Shown in pieces: positions 25,019 to 33,453 of a stretch of 41,442 nt of DNA (the first letter of the stretch is position 1; the number at the start of each line of letters is the position of its first letter). A program made the position numbers and the translations under genes. The stretch is from NCBI GenBank assembly GCA_031269465.1, contig JAISZB010000062.1:1-41442 (forward strand), given 5' to 3'. The DNA comes from Clostridiales bacterium (GTDB lineage Bacteria > Bacillota > Clostridia > Lachnospirales > WQUN01). Below the pieces are notes generated by a model. The model saw nothing but the letters and a program-made list of their open reading frames with translations, ran no database searches and had not been told where the DNA came from.

Positions 25019-25142
25019 GCTATTCCGCTTTTCATCAAATGTTCCTTTTTGGGAGCTTTATTATACAGCGAGTGCGAAATGCATATATCGGCATTTCGCA
25101 CTCGCTCATTGGATAATCAACAAAAAAGGGGCATTTCTGCTA
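25019..25142. repeat. Palindromic MITE-like repeat, copy 7
   Basis: The left end reads CTATTCCGCTTTTCATCAAA, with arm GGGAGCTTTATTATACAGCG, core TGCGAAATGCATATATCGGC, and right arm CATTGGATAATCAACAAAAA. The core palindrome is almost intact; the right end is lost. Confidence 0.78.
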
Positions 25143-25730
25143 TGAATTCACGTCTTATAGGCCTGGACTGAAGTTACAGCTCCATTATTATAAGGTTAAG
25201 AAAAATCGACGCTGATTTGGAGGGTAGAACAGTATACAATTAAGCCAAAACTTGCTATAGTTTGATTTGCATTGCAGATTGCCGCCGATCCAGATAAAGT
25301 TGCGCCGGAGAGCAGAAAACTCGAGGGACATCATGGAGCCGGCAAAGCAGACCGAAGAGGACGCCGCCGGTTTCGCTTGCCGCGACATCATGCATTGGCA
25401 CTATGCGCGCCGCAAATTGAAGGCCGCAAGAAAGCTTTGAAGGGAAAGGGGCTTCCGCCCGCCAGGAGATGCCGGCTTAATGCTGGATTTCCGCATATGC
25501 GGCGACGCCTCAGGGATTCATCGGCATGCTTTCGATTCAAGGGGGCGGGCTTTGCTCGCCGCTTGCCGACTACGCAGGCAAGGCCGCGGAGTTTTTGCCA
25601 GAAGAGGAGTTTTTGGAGCATCCCAGGATGAAAGCCGCCGATTCTGCCAGAAACAGGAGGAGGCTGCCGTTCGATCAACCGGCGCGCATTAGCTTGTTTC
25701 CGGCTTCAAGGGACTGCGCTACTTGGCGTC
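25143..25730. other. GC-rich stretch without a supported gene
   Basis: 25255-25730 is GC-rich with several overlapping open frames (for example 25526-25777), but none has a ribosome site or recognisable domain. It could be a decayed gene. Confidence 0.3.
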
Positions 25731-25765
25731 AAAAAGCAGGGCGTTCCTTCATCGCCCTGCTTTTT
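25731..25765 (-). terminator. Terminator of the Rpn nuclease gene
   Basis: A 13-bp stem (25731-25743 with 25753-25765), A5 on one side and T5 on the other, 90 bp beyond the nuclease stop. It is symmetrical, so it may work in both directions. Confidence 0.8.
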
Positions 25766-25854
25766 GTGGAGTTTTAGCTTTATGGCTTGGATTGAAGCCC
25801 GCAGCCCCTGCAGCCAATTCTGGTAAAGCGGGGCGCCTTTGCGGCAAGCCCTGA

Positions 25855-26742
25855 TCAAGAGCCATAGTCGCCCTTTAGGGCATGGATTTCTTCAAGAGGC
25901 AATTTTGTATACCTCACAATCTTTTCAAAAGGCTCGCCGTCCGCCAGCATTTCTTTTGCCACATTTTTAGTTCCTTCTTCCCTTCCTTCTTCCCTTCCCT
26001 CTTCTATTCCCTCTTCTCTTCCCTCTTCATATCGGACGCTTAGCGCGTCCTCTAGATTAAACTCAGTCAGCAGCATGTTTACTACCTCCGATCCATGCAA
26101 TTTAAGATAGTCATGCAAGACGCCGTTTTCCAAGCACCACTTGATGGCCTCCGCTATAGCTGAGTCCAGCTTGCTTCCGGCTTCAAGGAATTCCCGCACC
26201 TTGGCGACAAATGTGGTATATTCCTTCAATGTCCCGCATTTTTGAAGTACATCGGGGTTGTGGCCTGGATTGACGTTCAAAACCCTTACGATCAATTCGA
26301 GGAGAGGAGTCCCGCTATTTGCGGGAAGGCTCTTAAAAGCGTCCGACAATTTCAATGTCTTCTCATCCGGATAAGGCGCGACCCCGTTGTACAGAACAAT
26401 GAACTCAGGGGTTGGGATCTTGAGAAGCTTTTGCCTGTAAGTTTCCTTGTTGTCTATTATTTTTTCATAGACCCTCGAGATGTAGATCAAAGACCTTAAA
26501 GGCATGTTGTTGTTTATTGTGGTCTGGTGCTCGATTATTACTACGATTTTATCTCCGATTGTAAAAGATATGTCGTTTAATTGATCCAGATACAGCACGC
26601 CTTCGAGCGTGTTGATGTCGATTTCAGTGCCGGCGGGATAGCCGCCGCCCTCAATCGCGTTGTAGAGTTCAAGCAGCCTGCCCTTATCGCTGAAAAGGCT
26701 TGTGAAAACGCTGTCCTTGTACTTTCTATTGGCATTAGGCAC
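25855..26742 (-). CDS. Rpn-family recombination-promoting nuclease (PD-(D/E)XK)
   Basis: 295 residues of the Rpn / 'putative transposase, YhgA-like' family, DNA endonucleases that promote RecA-independent recombination in E. coli (RpnA-E). The catalytic core is visible: D57 in LNDISFTIGDKIVVIIEHQT with E71-H-Q73, in a beta-hairpin typical of PD-(D/E)XK enzymes, and downstream MPLRSLIYISRVYEKII and PEFIVLYNG. The C-terminus carries EEGREEGIEEGREEGREEG, a charged repeat common in this family, and ends with a K-L-P-L-E-E-I helix. Start is GTG at 26742 with AGGAGG. It is a single-gene unit with its own terminator, in a region of repeats and decayed sequence. In the cell it would act on DNA; many copies in Firmicutes are of unknown role. 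Confidence 0.88.
   Translation of the reverse strand: MPNANRKYKDSVFTSLFSDKGRLLELYNAIEGGGYPAGTEIDINTLEGVLYLDQLNDISFTIGDKIVVIIEHQTTINNNMPLRSLIYISRVYEKIIDNKETYRQKLLKIPTPEFIVLYNGVAPYPDEKTLKLSDAFKSLPANSGTPLLELIVRVLNVNPGHNPDVLQKCGTLKEYTTFVAKVREFLEAGSKLDSAIAEAIKWCLENGVLHDYLKLHGSEVVNMLLTEFNLEDALSVRYEEGREEGIEEGREEGREEGTKNVAKEMLADGEPFEKIVRYTKLPLEEIHALKGDYGS
25975..26035. repeat. Short tandem repeats encoding (E-E-G-R) in the Rpn gene
   Basis: Repeated 12-bp units (CTTCTTCCCTTC / CTCTTCTCTTCC forms) encode EEGREEG. This is a slippage-prone tract in the C-terminal tail of the nuclease. Confidence 0.7.
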
Positions 26743-28026
26743 ATTAATCCTCCTGTTGAGCGAAATAGCATATAAAATTACAACTGAAACTTAATATATG
26801 AGAGTGAGTATAAATTCAGATCAGCATCTCCTTCCTGTAAACAATTTGAAGTTTGGAATTTAGAGGAATGAGGAATGGCATTGAGCAAAGTTGTTATTTA
26901 TTTAAGTGATTATAGCACAAATCAGCTATATTTACAACAAGACCACAAAGAGAGAAAATGATGCTTTTTATTAGGAGAATGCGCATGCATGCCAACTTGC
27001 CAGACAGACATAAAAGCAACATGGATTTGGTGCAGAGAGTTATTAAGCAAGCTTCAAAACAGGCTGTTTATTATACAGATCCAGTGACTAGGTCATTAGG
27101 ATAAATAGATATATTTACAGATGATAGTATTTGTTTCAAACTCCCTGAATTAAACTAATCTGCTCCAGTGCAAGCGGAAACAGGGGAAAAATTCCAAATA
27201 TGCCCTTGTGGCATCAATTTAAGGCAACTTTTTTGAATTCGACAAGCTGCTTGTAGAACGGCTCTGTCGACCTAGACGGGGGTGCGCCCTCCCTTTGGGA
27301 ATTCAGGCCTAAATCTGATTGGAGCGTTGATTCATGCATTTAAATCGTTGATCCTTGCATTCGCCAACTGCGGCCTCGCCTTCATGCTTCGCCGAGCGCC
27401 CGCAAATTCAGGGAGGCCCTCGGATTCAGCTTCTCGGCCGCGCAAGCGGTTGAAAGAGCAGCAAGTCCTGGATTTCGGCTTTTCGCTGCATCCTTTGTGT
27501 GCGCGCCTGAACGCTTGGATCGCTTAATGGTGCCGGCGGGGCAGCTGCGTAATGCGACACGCCGCTTGATCCGGGCGGTGCCGCGTCTTCACGGCTTCAG
27601 GATTCTTGTCGGATCTATGGGCGGGATGCACTTGCGCCATCCACCTCTGAAGCATTCGCTCCCGGCCAGCCGCCGCACGCCCCGAAGCAATTTTAACGCT
27701 GGCTGCGCATGGAAACGCGGAACTCCAGGGCCTCTTCATGCAGGATCCCGGCATCGCATGGCCATTGCATATGATTTTAGGGCTACAGGCGCCTCGGGCC
27801 TTCCGGGGAATTCACATCCCCCCGCATCCTCACTTTGCTCCGCGGATCTTCTTCGCCATCAAGGGGCTTTTCCGGGATTTTGATTATCCACTGAGCGGCG
27901 CAAAATGCCGATATCGCCATATCAACGCCTCGCTTTCAATATCAAAGGATTCCGATTTTCCGCCATTCTCCTGCCTGCTTATGTTTTGCCGTTTTCAGCG
28001 GAAATAAGGCAAGATATGGAGATGGT
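26743..28026. other. Long spacer without a supported gene
   Basis: About 1.3 kb. 26750-27200 is AT-rich; 27250-27850 is GC-rich with overlapping open frames lacking ribosome sites or domains. 27879-27920 (TGATTATCCACTGAGCGGCG ... GATATCGCCAT) is the left half of a repeat copy. Confidence 0.35.
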
Positions 28027-28054
28027 TTCATCCTTGGCGGTGAGCGCAGCGTCA

Positions 28055-28175
28055 TATACCGCTTTTCATCAAATGTTCCTTTTTTGGAGCTTGATAATCC
28101 ATTAAAAGGTGCGAAATGCATTTCGCACTCGCTGTATAATCAAGCTCCAAAAAGAGTAATTTTTAAAGCAGTATA
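28055..28175. repeat. Palindromic MITE-like repeat, copy 8 (shortened core)
   Basis: The left end is TATACCGCTTTTCATCAAAT, with arms GGAGCTTGATAATCCATTAA and GTATAATCAAGCTCCAAAAA. The core is reduced to GTGCGAAATGCATTTCGCAC, a perfect palindrome missing the GATATC centre. It is preceded at 28027-28054 by the block TTCATCCTTGGCGGTGAGCG, also seen beside copy 3. It ends just beyond the stop of the ABC permease gene. Confidence 0.85.
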
Positions 28176-28198
28176 ATAAACGCATTATAGAAAGTTTG

Positions 28199-28963
28199 TC
28201 ACATTTGCTTCCTGTCAAACGCCACGACAGATGCAGCTGTTAGCATAACCACCAACAAGGCGCAGATAATTGCAGCTGGCAGAAAATCCGAAACATCTTT
28301 TACTCCTGTCATTAGCGCCGTGTTATCGCCGCAAAGTGAAATCGGATTGTACCTTTGGAGTTTTGGAATGATGTTCAACAGCGACATTGCGACGACCACC
28401 CCGCCTGTCAGCATAAGGCTGCCAATAAAGGTCTTGAACAGCGTTCCGCCTAATATCAACAGCTGAATGAGGAAAAGGCCTAAAAGCCACGGTGAGAAAA
28501 ACGCGAGGAAACGGTGGCGCAACTCGCCCATATCCCAAAAATACGCAGTATAGCCGTAGGCTGCGGCAAGGCAAAGCATATAGCTCGCCGCCCATATTAA
28601 CGCCGCTACGGTAAGTTTAGAGAGGATTACCGTATGACGTTTCATACCCTTTGTAAGGATATTCACAAGAGTTCCTTTACTTAATTCATTTGCCATAATT
28701 CCAGCGGATGCAATCACCAACGCCAACAACCCTATTTGCCCGACGTTTTTGAAAAACTGCGTCCAAGAATCCATCGCCGTCGGTTCAGGAGCAGTGAGCT
28801 CCATCCCTCCGAAGTCGACGCTTTTGAGAATTTCCGGCATAAACTTCGCAAACAGCGGACTCATCATGCCAAGCAACAGAAACACCCCAAGCAATACCAA
28901 CAGTTTATATGTGCGAACGCTTTCGATAAGTTCTTTTTTTGTAAAGGCGAGATAGGCGCTCAT
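28199..28963 (-). CDS. ABC-2-type transporter permease (YxlG-like)
   Basis: 254 residues with about six membrane helices. The start AYLAFTKKELIESVRTYKLL is the characteristic cytoplasmic lead of ABC-2 exporters (a 'KKE' helix before TM1). A large loop with PEPTAMDSWTQFF follows, then GIMANELSKGTLVNILTKGM, the conserved coupling region that contacts the ATPase. ATG overlaps the ATPase gene's stop by 4 bp (ATGA), so the two are coupled. Together with the ATPase and the small PLDc_N protein it matches the order yxlE-yxlF-yxlG of the B. subtilis sigY operon. The substrate is unknown; self-protection or peptide export is possible. Confidence 0.88.
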   Translation of the reverse strand: MSAYLAFTKKELIESVRTYKLLVLLGVFLLLGMMSPLFAKFMPEILKSVDFGGMELTAPEPTAMDSWTQFFKNVGQIGLLALVIASAGIMANELSKGTLVNILTKGMKRHTVILSKLTVAALIWAASYMLCLAAAYGYTAYFWDMGELRHRFLAFFSPWLLGLFLIQLLILGGTLFKTFIGSLMLTGGVVVAMSLLNIIPKLQRYNPISLCGDNTALMTGVKDVSDFLPAAIICALLVVMLTAASVVAFDRKQM

Positions 28964-29862
28964 AAAATCACCTCCATAAACAAATTTTCTATTGTAGGTT
29001 CTATTACTTCCAACCTAAGAGGCAGCAAATCGTTTTGCGAGAGGATTGCAAGCACTCTTGCCTGCGTGCCGCGCATATCTCTTGTTCGGAATGTGGCGGA
29101 GGTTTCCGTCTGCTCTGTCGGCTTAATCAATGCAGAGAATTGATTGTTTTCCTCCATCGTGGCAAACTCAACTACAAACTCGTCTGCTCGGTACTGCGCG
29201 CGAAGTTCGGCGAGCGTTCCCGAAAGAGCTATCTTGCCCTTGTCCAAAACTGCAATTCTATCGCATATTCGTTCCACGTCAGAAAGAATGTGCGTGGAAA
29301 ATATAACGGTTGTTCTGTCCTTTACCTGCCGCAAAATACCCAGTATCTCTTTTCTGCCTACAGGGTCGAGAGCGCTTGTCGGCTCGTCGCAGATCAGCAG
29401 CTTCGGCTCATTTAGGAGAGCCTGGACTATTCCTAGGCGCTGTTTCATTCCGCGAGAAAACCCACCAATTTTCTTGTTTGCGTCTGAAAGTCCGACAAGG
29501 CAGAGTAGCTCATCGCTTCTAGCTTTGATTCTCGTACTGTCCATCCCAGTGATTTCGCCGCACAGCTTCAAATATTCTTTTGGGCGCATATAGCCGTAAA
29601 ATTCCGGAACATCAGGCAAATATCCGATGTGGCGGTTCGCGTCTGTCCGCCCGAACGCCACGCGCTCGCCGCAAACGGCAATTTCGCCGCCGTCAGCTGG
29701 GATTAACCCCAAAGCCATCTTCATAGTCGTGGTTTTCCCTGCGCCGTTTTTTCCGATAAATCCGAAAATAGAGCCTTCAGGGACAGAAAAGGTCAGTCCG
29801 TCAATCACTTTTTCAGTTCCAAAACTCTTTGAGAGATTTATAGCATTAAGGACGTCCATCAC
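28960..29862 (-). CDS. ABC transporter ATP-binding protein (YxlF-like)
   Basis: 300 residues, one nucleotide-binding domain. Walker A GKNGAGKTT, Q-loop region YLPDVPEFYG, signature FSRGMKQRLGI, Walker B LLICDEPTSALDP, and the H-loop VIFSTHILSDVERICD. A C-terminal DUF4162-type tail follows (EFVVEFATMEE..., LEVIEPTIENLFMEV), as in multidrug/bacteriocin-type export ATPases. The start is GTG at 29862 or the next ATG at 29859, both overlapping the stop of the PLDc_N gene. It drives the ABC-2 permease that follows. Confidence 0.92.
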   Translation of the reverse strand: MMDVLNAINLSKSFGTEKVIDGLTFSVPEGSIFGFIGKNGAGKTTTMKMALGLIPADGGEIAVCGERVAFGRTDANRHIGYLPDVPEFYGYMRPKEYLKLCGEITGMDSTRIKARSDELLCLVGLSDANKKIGGFSRGMKQRLGIVQALLNEPKLLICDEPTSALDPVGRKEILGILRQVKDRTTVIFSTHILSDVERICDRIAVLDKGKIALSGTLAELRAQYRADEFVVEFATMEENNQFSALIKPTEQTETSATFRTRDMRGTQARVLAILSQNDLLPLRLEVIEPTIENLFMEVIL

Positions 29863-30056
29863 TCATCATTCCTTCCAATGGCAAAGTACAAAACGGGTCC
29901 TATAATCTGTACGAAACTCAGAATGACCCAAAGTGCACGATTGCCTTTTCGGTAGGTTTTATGCGTGAAAATGTGTATCAGCGCAGCAGCCAGCAAACCG
30001 AGCTCTATTGCCGCATAAGGTATCAAGAGGGGTAAATACTTAATGAGTTCCTCCAT
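29859..30056 (-). CDS. Small PLDc_N membrane protein (YxlE-like)
   Basis: 65 residues with two membrane helices: YLPLLIPYAAIELGLLAAAL and ALWVILSFVQIIGPVLYFAI. The ending ...IGPVLYFAIGRNDE is the PLDc_N (phospholipase-D nuclease N-terminal) motif of tiny proteins such as YxlE. There is no catalytic domain. It sits between the regulator (1 bp after its stop) and the ATPase (overlapping). In the sigY operon the homologue is thought to modulate regulation or the transporter. Confidence 0.85.
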   Translation of the reverse strand: MEELIKYLPLLIPYAAIELGLLAAALIHIFTHKTYRKGNRALWVILSFVQIIGPVLYFAIGRNDE

Positions 30057-30057
30057 A

Positions 30058-31173
30058 TCAGCTTCCTCCTATAAAATTTCTCAATTTTTCGACCGCGAGG
30101 TTGTAGCCCGGCTCTTCAGCAAGAGCTGAAAATGAGGGGTTCAACAGTATGTCCCGCATCATGCTTTGCTTGATAACGCTTTCGCTCCGGGGAGAAGCGC
30201 TTCCTAAATTCAGTTCAGAAAAGAAATCGTCGATTTTGTCAAAGTGAGAATCCCCGTGCAATGTGAATGGGAAAAATCCATTGACGCACACATCGACATA
30301 GCGGTTCAAAAACTCAATGGATTTTTCTTTGCTTCCTCCAGCGAGAAACACCTGAGCCCCGAGTGCGTAGAGCAATGCCATAACATTTGGATTCAGGCTT
30401 TCCATGCGGTAGATTTCCGCAACACCCATCAAACGCTTCAACGCTTCTTCCGCGCGTCCAAAATCGTCTGTACATAGGGCGACATAGCCCATTCCAGCGC
30501 TGAAAAACGACATCAAGTTCAGGCACATATCTATCTGGCTGACCTCTTTAGCCTTGTCCACGTTCCCTAACATTTTATACGCCTGCGATATGAACGATCT
30601 TTCGGGCATATCGGCGCGAATGGTTTCTCCGAGCAATTCCAATACAGTCTGCGCCTCTCCTAGAGTCAAAAGACAAATGGCTTTAAGCTGCGCGGCATCT
30701 TTCGCAACCCACACATCCCCACTGTCCGATTGAATCCTCTCGCACAATCGAACGGTTTCCCGCAGGATTTCCTCACGCCGCCCCTGCTCTCCGGCAAGCA
30801 TGTGATGGTTTAAGAACAGCGTAGCCATTTGCAAAAGGAGCGGAAAGCAGGCGAAGTATTTTTTGATAATCTCCCTGCACTCTGACATCACTTCGTCAAA
30901 GGGCTTTGCGGCAAAATCAGCCGCCAGGCGATGGTACAGTTTGCGTATGGCATCCTTCGTCAGTTTCGGCGAATAATCCATCAATTCGTCAATGCTGATG
31001 TTGAAGTATGCTGCAAGCCGCGGCAGGAACGTAATGTCAGGATAGCTTTGCCCTGTTTCCCACTTGGAAACTGAGGCTTTGGAAACGCCAATAAATTCAG
31101 CGAGCTCGTCCTGCGTTATACCTTTAGCCCTGCGTTTATTGGCAAGTGTTTTCGCAATGTTTATTTCTTTCAT
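30058..31173 (-). CDS. XRE-family regulator with TPR-like C-terminus
   Basis: 371 residues. N-terminal helix-turn-helix (about 8-62): LANKRRAKGITQDELAEFIG, VSKASVSKWETGQSYPDI, FLPRLAAYFNISIDELM. The remainder is helical and looks like tetratricopeptide-type repeats (CREIIKKYFACFPLLLQMATLF, AQTVLELLGETIRAD, RAEEALKRLMG), the layout of ligand- or peptide-sensing XRE regulators. Start at 31173 with AGGAGGAG; the frame is open to 31254 but that part crosses the promoter. First gene of the YxlEFG-like operon, with an inverted repeat inside its promoter, so it probably represses itself and the exporter. Confidence 0.9.
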   Translation of the reverse strand: MKEINIAKTLANKRRAKGITQDELAEFIGVSKASVSKWETGQSYPDITFLPRLAAYFNISIDELMDYSPKLTKDAIRKLYHRLAADFAAKPFDEVMSECREIIKKYFACFPLLLQMATLFLNHHMLAGEQGRREEILRETVRLCERIQSDSGDVWVAKDAAQLKAICLLTLGEAQTVLELLGETIRADMPERSFISQAYKMLGNVDKAKEVSQIDMCLNLMSFFSAGMGYVALCTDDFGRAEEALKRLMGVAEIYRMESLNPNVMALLYALGAQVFLAGGSKEKSIEFLNRYVDVCVNGFFPFTLHGDSHFDKIDDFFSELNLGSASPRSESVIKQSMMRDILLNPSFSALAEEPGYNLAVEKLRNFIGGS

Positions 31174-31191
31174 AGCTCTCCTCCTATTACT

Positions 31192-31220
31192 ACTATATCG
31201 GTTGACAAAGTCAACTTCAA
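31192..31220 (-). promoter_or_regulatory. Promoter of the XRE/ABC operon
   Basis: On the minus strand TTGAAG (31215-31220), a 17-bp spacer and TATAGT (31192-31197), about 20 bp ahead of the start codon. Confidence 0.7.
31201..31215. promoter_or_regulatory. Operator: perfect inverted repeat between -35 and -10
   Basis: GTTGAC-AAA-GTCAAC, a 15-bp perfect dyad filling most of the spacer of the promoter above. The position would block RNA polymerase, so the XRE protein downstream is the obvious binder (autorepression). Confidence 0.75.
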
Positions 31221-31535
31221 TGGATTTGCGGCTTATTTTCCTTAAAAAAATCAACTAAGAGGAAACTTTGGGGCGCAAATGGAAGAGATATACTGATTTG
31301 CATATGAATCTCCCTATGACGCTGCGCTTCACCGCCTAGGATGAACGCAATCTAATATGACATCGGGACTTTTGAGTTCATACCCAATATCTAGTTCGTT
31401 GGCTTTAAGAATTTTTAATTCTAGAAAGGCTTTTATGTATTCCGAGTTTATCATGGGCATTTGCCGCTGCGCACCTGTCTTTTTAAACCAGCTTTATTTG
31501 AGGGTTTGGCTATTCAAATGATGCCTTGCACCCCC
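31221..31535. other. Spacer with repeat half-copy
   Basis: 31287-31345 holds a left end of the repeat family (ATACTGATTTGCATATGAAT then TGACGCTGCGCTTCACCGCC), the reverse complement of the block next to copies 3 and 8. No gene. Confidence 0.4.
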
Positions 31536-31703
31536 TTAATAAGCTTCCACTGCAAATAAAATGGAGGGCATGGTTTCGCGAAAGCGCGAATCCACTCTCG
31601 GCGGCACTTCGGAGAACACATTCCGCATGGCAATGCCATGTCCAGCGATAATCGCGAGCATGGCGTCCAAGGCATCTGCCCTTTTGCTAGATCGATTTGG
31701 CAT
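31536..31703 (-). CDS. Possible small protein (55 aa), unknown
   Basis: The minus strand reads MPNRSSKRADALDAMLAIIA, then GHGIAMRNVFSEVPPRVDSR and a short tail ending AVEAY. ATG at 31703 is preceded by AGGAG at a good distance. It is below usual ORF cut-offs, isolated, and without a recognised family. The predicted amphipathic helix could be a small regulatory or toxin-like peptide, but it may equally be chance. Confidence 0.3.
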   Translation of the reverse strand: MPNRSSKRADALDAMLAIIAGHGIAMRNVFSEVPPRVDSRFRETMPSILFAVEAY

Positions 31704-32218
31704 GGCCTATTCTCCTGCAACTAAATGGAATCAAAATTGCTATCTTCAGAGTGTCCGCTAACTCCATTTCCAGCCTGTTCCTATACATAGCTCAGCGGAC
31801 TCTTTTCATGTGACAAAAATACTGCGCTTTATATTGCAAAAGATAATAGAACTTTTCCAAATCAATATTGATTGACTTATTCAACATATTATTGTATTAT
31901 AAATATTGTGCATATTGCAAAAGTACTTTTCACTTATAAACAGCTTAAAACTGCAATATCAAAAAGTTAGCTCAATAATATCGATAATTGATTGTTTTCA
32001 TAAATTATTTATATATTTTTTCTTGTTATTGCAGAGTAGCAGTCTTTCCTATTTTTCTATCAAAAACAAACATTAAATCAATAGAATTATATCCTAAAAG
32101 ATATATTTAAATGAAATGCAAGTGAAAATTAATCTATTATGTATGCTTTACATTCACACTAGGGGCGCGCAGGTTCAAATTGCTTTGCACTCCTGTGAGA
32201 AGAAACCCATATCATCTT
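31704..32218. other. AT-rich spacer with orphan promoter
   Basis: Very AT-rich, no ORF. It contains a good promoter sequence (see 31872-31900). AATGCAAGTGAAAAT at about 32116-32130 matches sequence upstream of LysR 1. Confidence 0.35.
31872..31900 (+). promoter_or_regulatory. Orphan promoter-like sequence
   Basis: TTGACT (31872-31877), a 17-bp spacer and TATTAT (31895-31900), near-consensus. No gene starts within 480 bp downstream; it would give LysR 2 a long leader or drive a small RNA. AT-rich DNA makes chance matches likely. Confidence 0.4.
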
Positions 32219-32325
32219 TACTGATTTGCATATGAAACTGCCAATCTAGGAGCTTGATTATACAAGTGGGCGATTGATATCTGCATTCACACCTTGAAAG
32301 TGGATCTCAAGCTCCTCAATTGGTG
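32219..32325. repeat. Palindromic MITE-like repeat, copy 9 (asymmetric core)
   Basis: Left end CTGATTTGCATATGAAACTG, arms GGAGCTTGATTATACAAGTG and GGATCTCAAGCTCC, and the asymmetric core GCGATTGATATCTGCATT. It lies just upstream of LysR 2. Confidence 0.65.
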
Positions 32326-32381
32326 GAGAAGGCTGTAAATCAAGATATTAACCGCTACTGCACATCAAAGGAGAGTGCGAC

Positions 32382-33266
32382 TTGAAAACAGAATACATGT
32401 ACGAATTTTCAGTTCTTGGTTCTAGTTTGAGCTTCTCCCATGCCGCCGAGAAATTATTTCTTTCTCAGTCGACCCTTAGCCGGCACATTGCTTATATTGA
32501 AGAGGAATTGGGGGAATCTCTCTTAAGCCGCTCTACACACTATGTCAATTTGACCACTGCAGGGGAAATCGCGCTGGATGCTTTTAAATCTATAACTGCG
32601 CTATACGATGGCTTTCTTGAAAAACTGAGCGATCTAAAGAAAGGGTGCAAAGGGAGGCTAAGCGTAGGAACCCTTCTCTCTTCCACCGACAGATACATGA
32701 GCGTTCCTCTTTGCAATTTCAAAAAAGCTTTTCCTGATACGACCGTCAGCATAAGCACATACCAAAGGTTTGAAGTCGTGCATGACATCCTCAATGGCCG
32801 CGTTGATATAGGGCTTGCTTGCCGCCTCAACGCTCCTGAATGCTTCGATGATTCCCTGGGGTGCTATGATATAGGCCGCGAGAGATACCATGCAGCTTTG
32901 CCTAAAAACCACCCCTTGGCTGAAAAGGAGGCGCTGCACTGGGAAGACCTTGATGGAAAAGCGATTTTGCTCTTTAAAAACGACATTTTATACAACAGCT
33001 ACATAGAGCGCCTTTTGAAAAATCATAATGTCAGCCCTAAAGTTCGCATTTACACTGAACAGTTTGAAACAATAAAGTCTGACTTGATAAACTCTAACTG
33101 CATAACGCTGGTGCCAGAGCATATTCCTGGAGAAATCACGATGAGAGATATAGTTTTCATCCCTTTAGAAGAGTCGGACGCAGTCTTGAATATAAGCTAC
33201 TTTTACCGTAAGGATAATGCAAACCCCACTTTCAAGCTATTTATGAACACGCTAAAAGAAGCTTGA
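32382..33266 (+). CDS. LysR-family transcriptional regulator (paralogue 2)
   Basis: 294 residues. The start is TTG at 32382 (AAAGGAGAG nine bases before), fixed by alignment with LysR 1, whose protein starts with the same MKT-YM-EF residues. HTH: VLGSSLSFSHAAEKLFLSQS then TLSRHIAYIEEELG. The effector domain keeps GTLLSSTDRYMS, RVDIGLACR, YTEQFETIKSDLI and LVPEHIPGEITMRDIVF. By eye it is more than half identical to LysR 1. The gene for DUF5058 and its neighbours starts about 1.1 kb downstream in the same direction, so this regulator may control them. The inducer is unknown. Confidence 0.92.
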   Translation: MKTEYMYEFSVLGSSLSFSHAAEKLFLSQSTLSRHIAYIEEELGESLLSRSTHYVNLTTAGEIALDAFKSITALYDGFLEKLSDLKKGCKGRLSVGTLLSSTDRYMSVPLCNFKKAFPDTTVSISTYQRFEVVHDILNGRVDIGLACRLNAPECFDDSLGCYDIGRERYHAALPKNHPLAEKEALHWEDLDGKAILLFKNDILYNSYIERLLKNHNVSPKVRIYTEQFETIKSDLINSNCITLVPEHIPGEITMRDIVFIPLEESDAVLNISYFYRKDNANPTFKLFMNTLKEA

Positions 33267-33370
33267 GCATCAGCCTCCACCATTTATCGCCATGCCTCCT
33301 CCTATGAGGCAGCATTAATGAGCAGTAAAATGCACAAATATCTGAATTTCCATGTGAGCCCATATAACCT

Positions 33371-33453
33371 GCAAGGTGCGAAATGCCGATATCAATTGCA
33401 CTAGCTGTATAATCAAGCTCCAAAAAGGTAATTTTCAATGAAAATCAGTATAT
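33371..33453. repeat. Palindromic MITE-like repeat, copy 10 (left-truncated, reversed core)
   Basis: Core GTGCGAAATGCCGATATCAA with TTGCAC, right arm GTATAATCAAGCTCCAAAAA, right end ATTTTCAATGAAAATCAG. The core is the reverse complement of the asymmetric form in copies 3, 9, 12 and 14. The left arm is missing. Confidence 0.7.

Noticed and set aside
25526..25777. 83-codon plus-strand ORF in the GC-rich stretch
   Set aside because: It runs through the terminator hairpin at 25731-25765 and has no ribosome site or known domain.
27282..27883. Overlapping ORFs of 81 and 128 codons
   Set aside because: No ribosome sites, no domain signature, and composition expected for GC-rich non-coding DNA.
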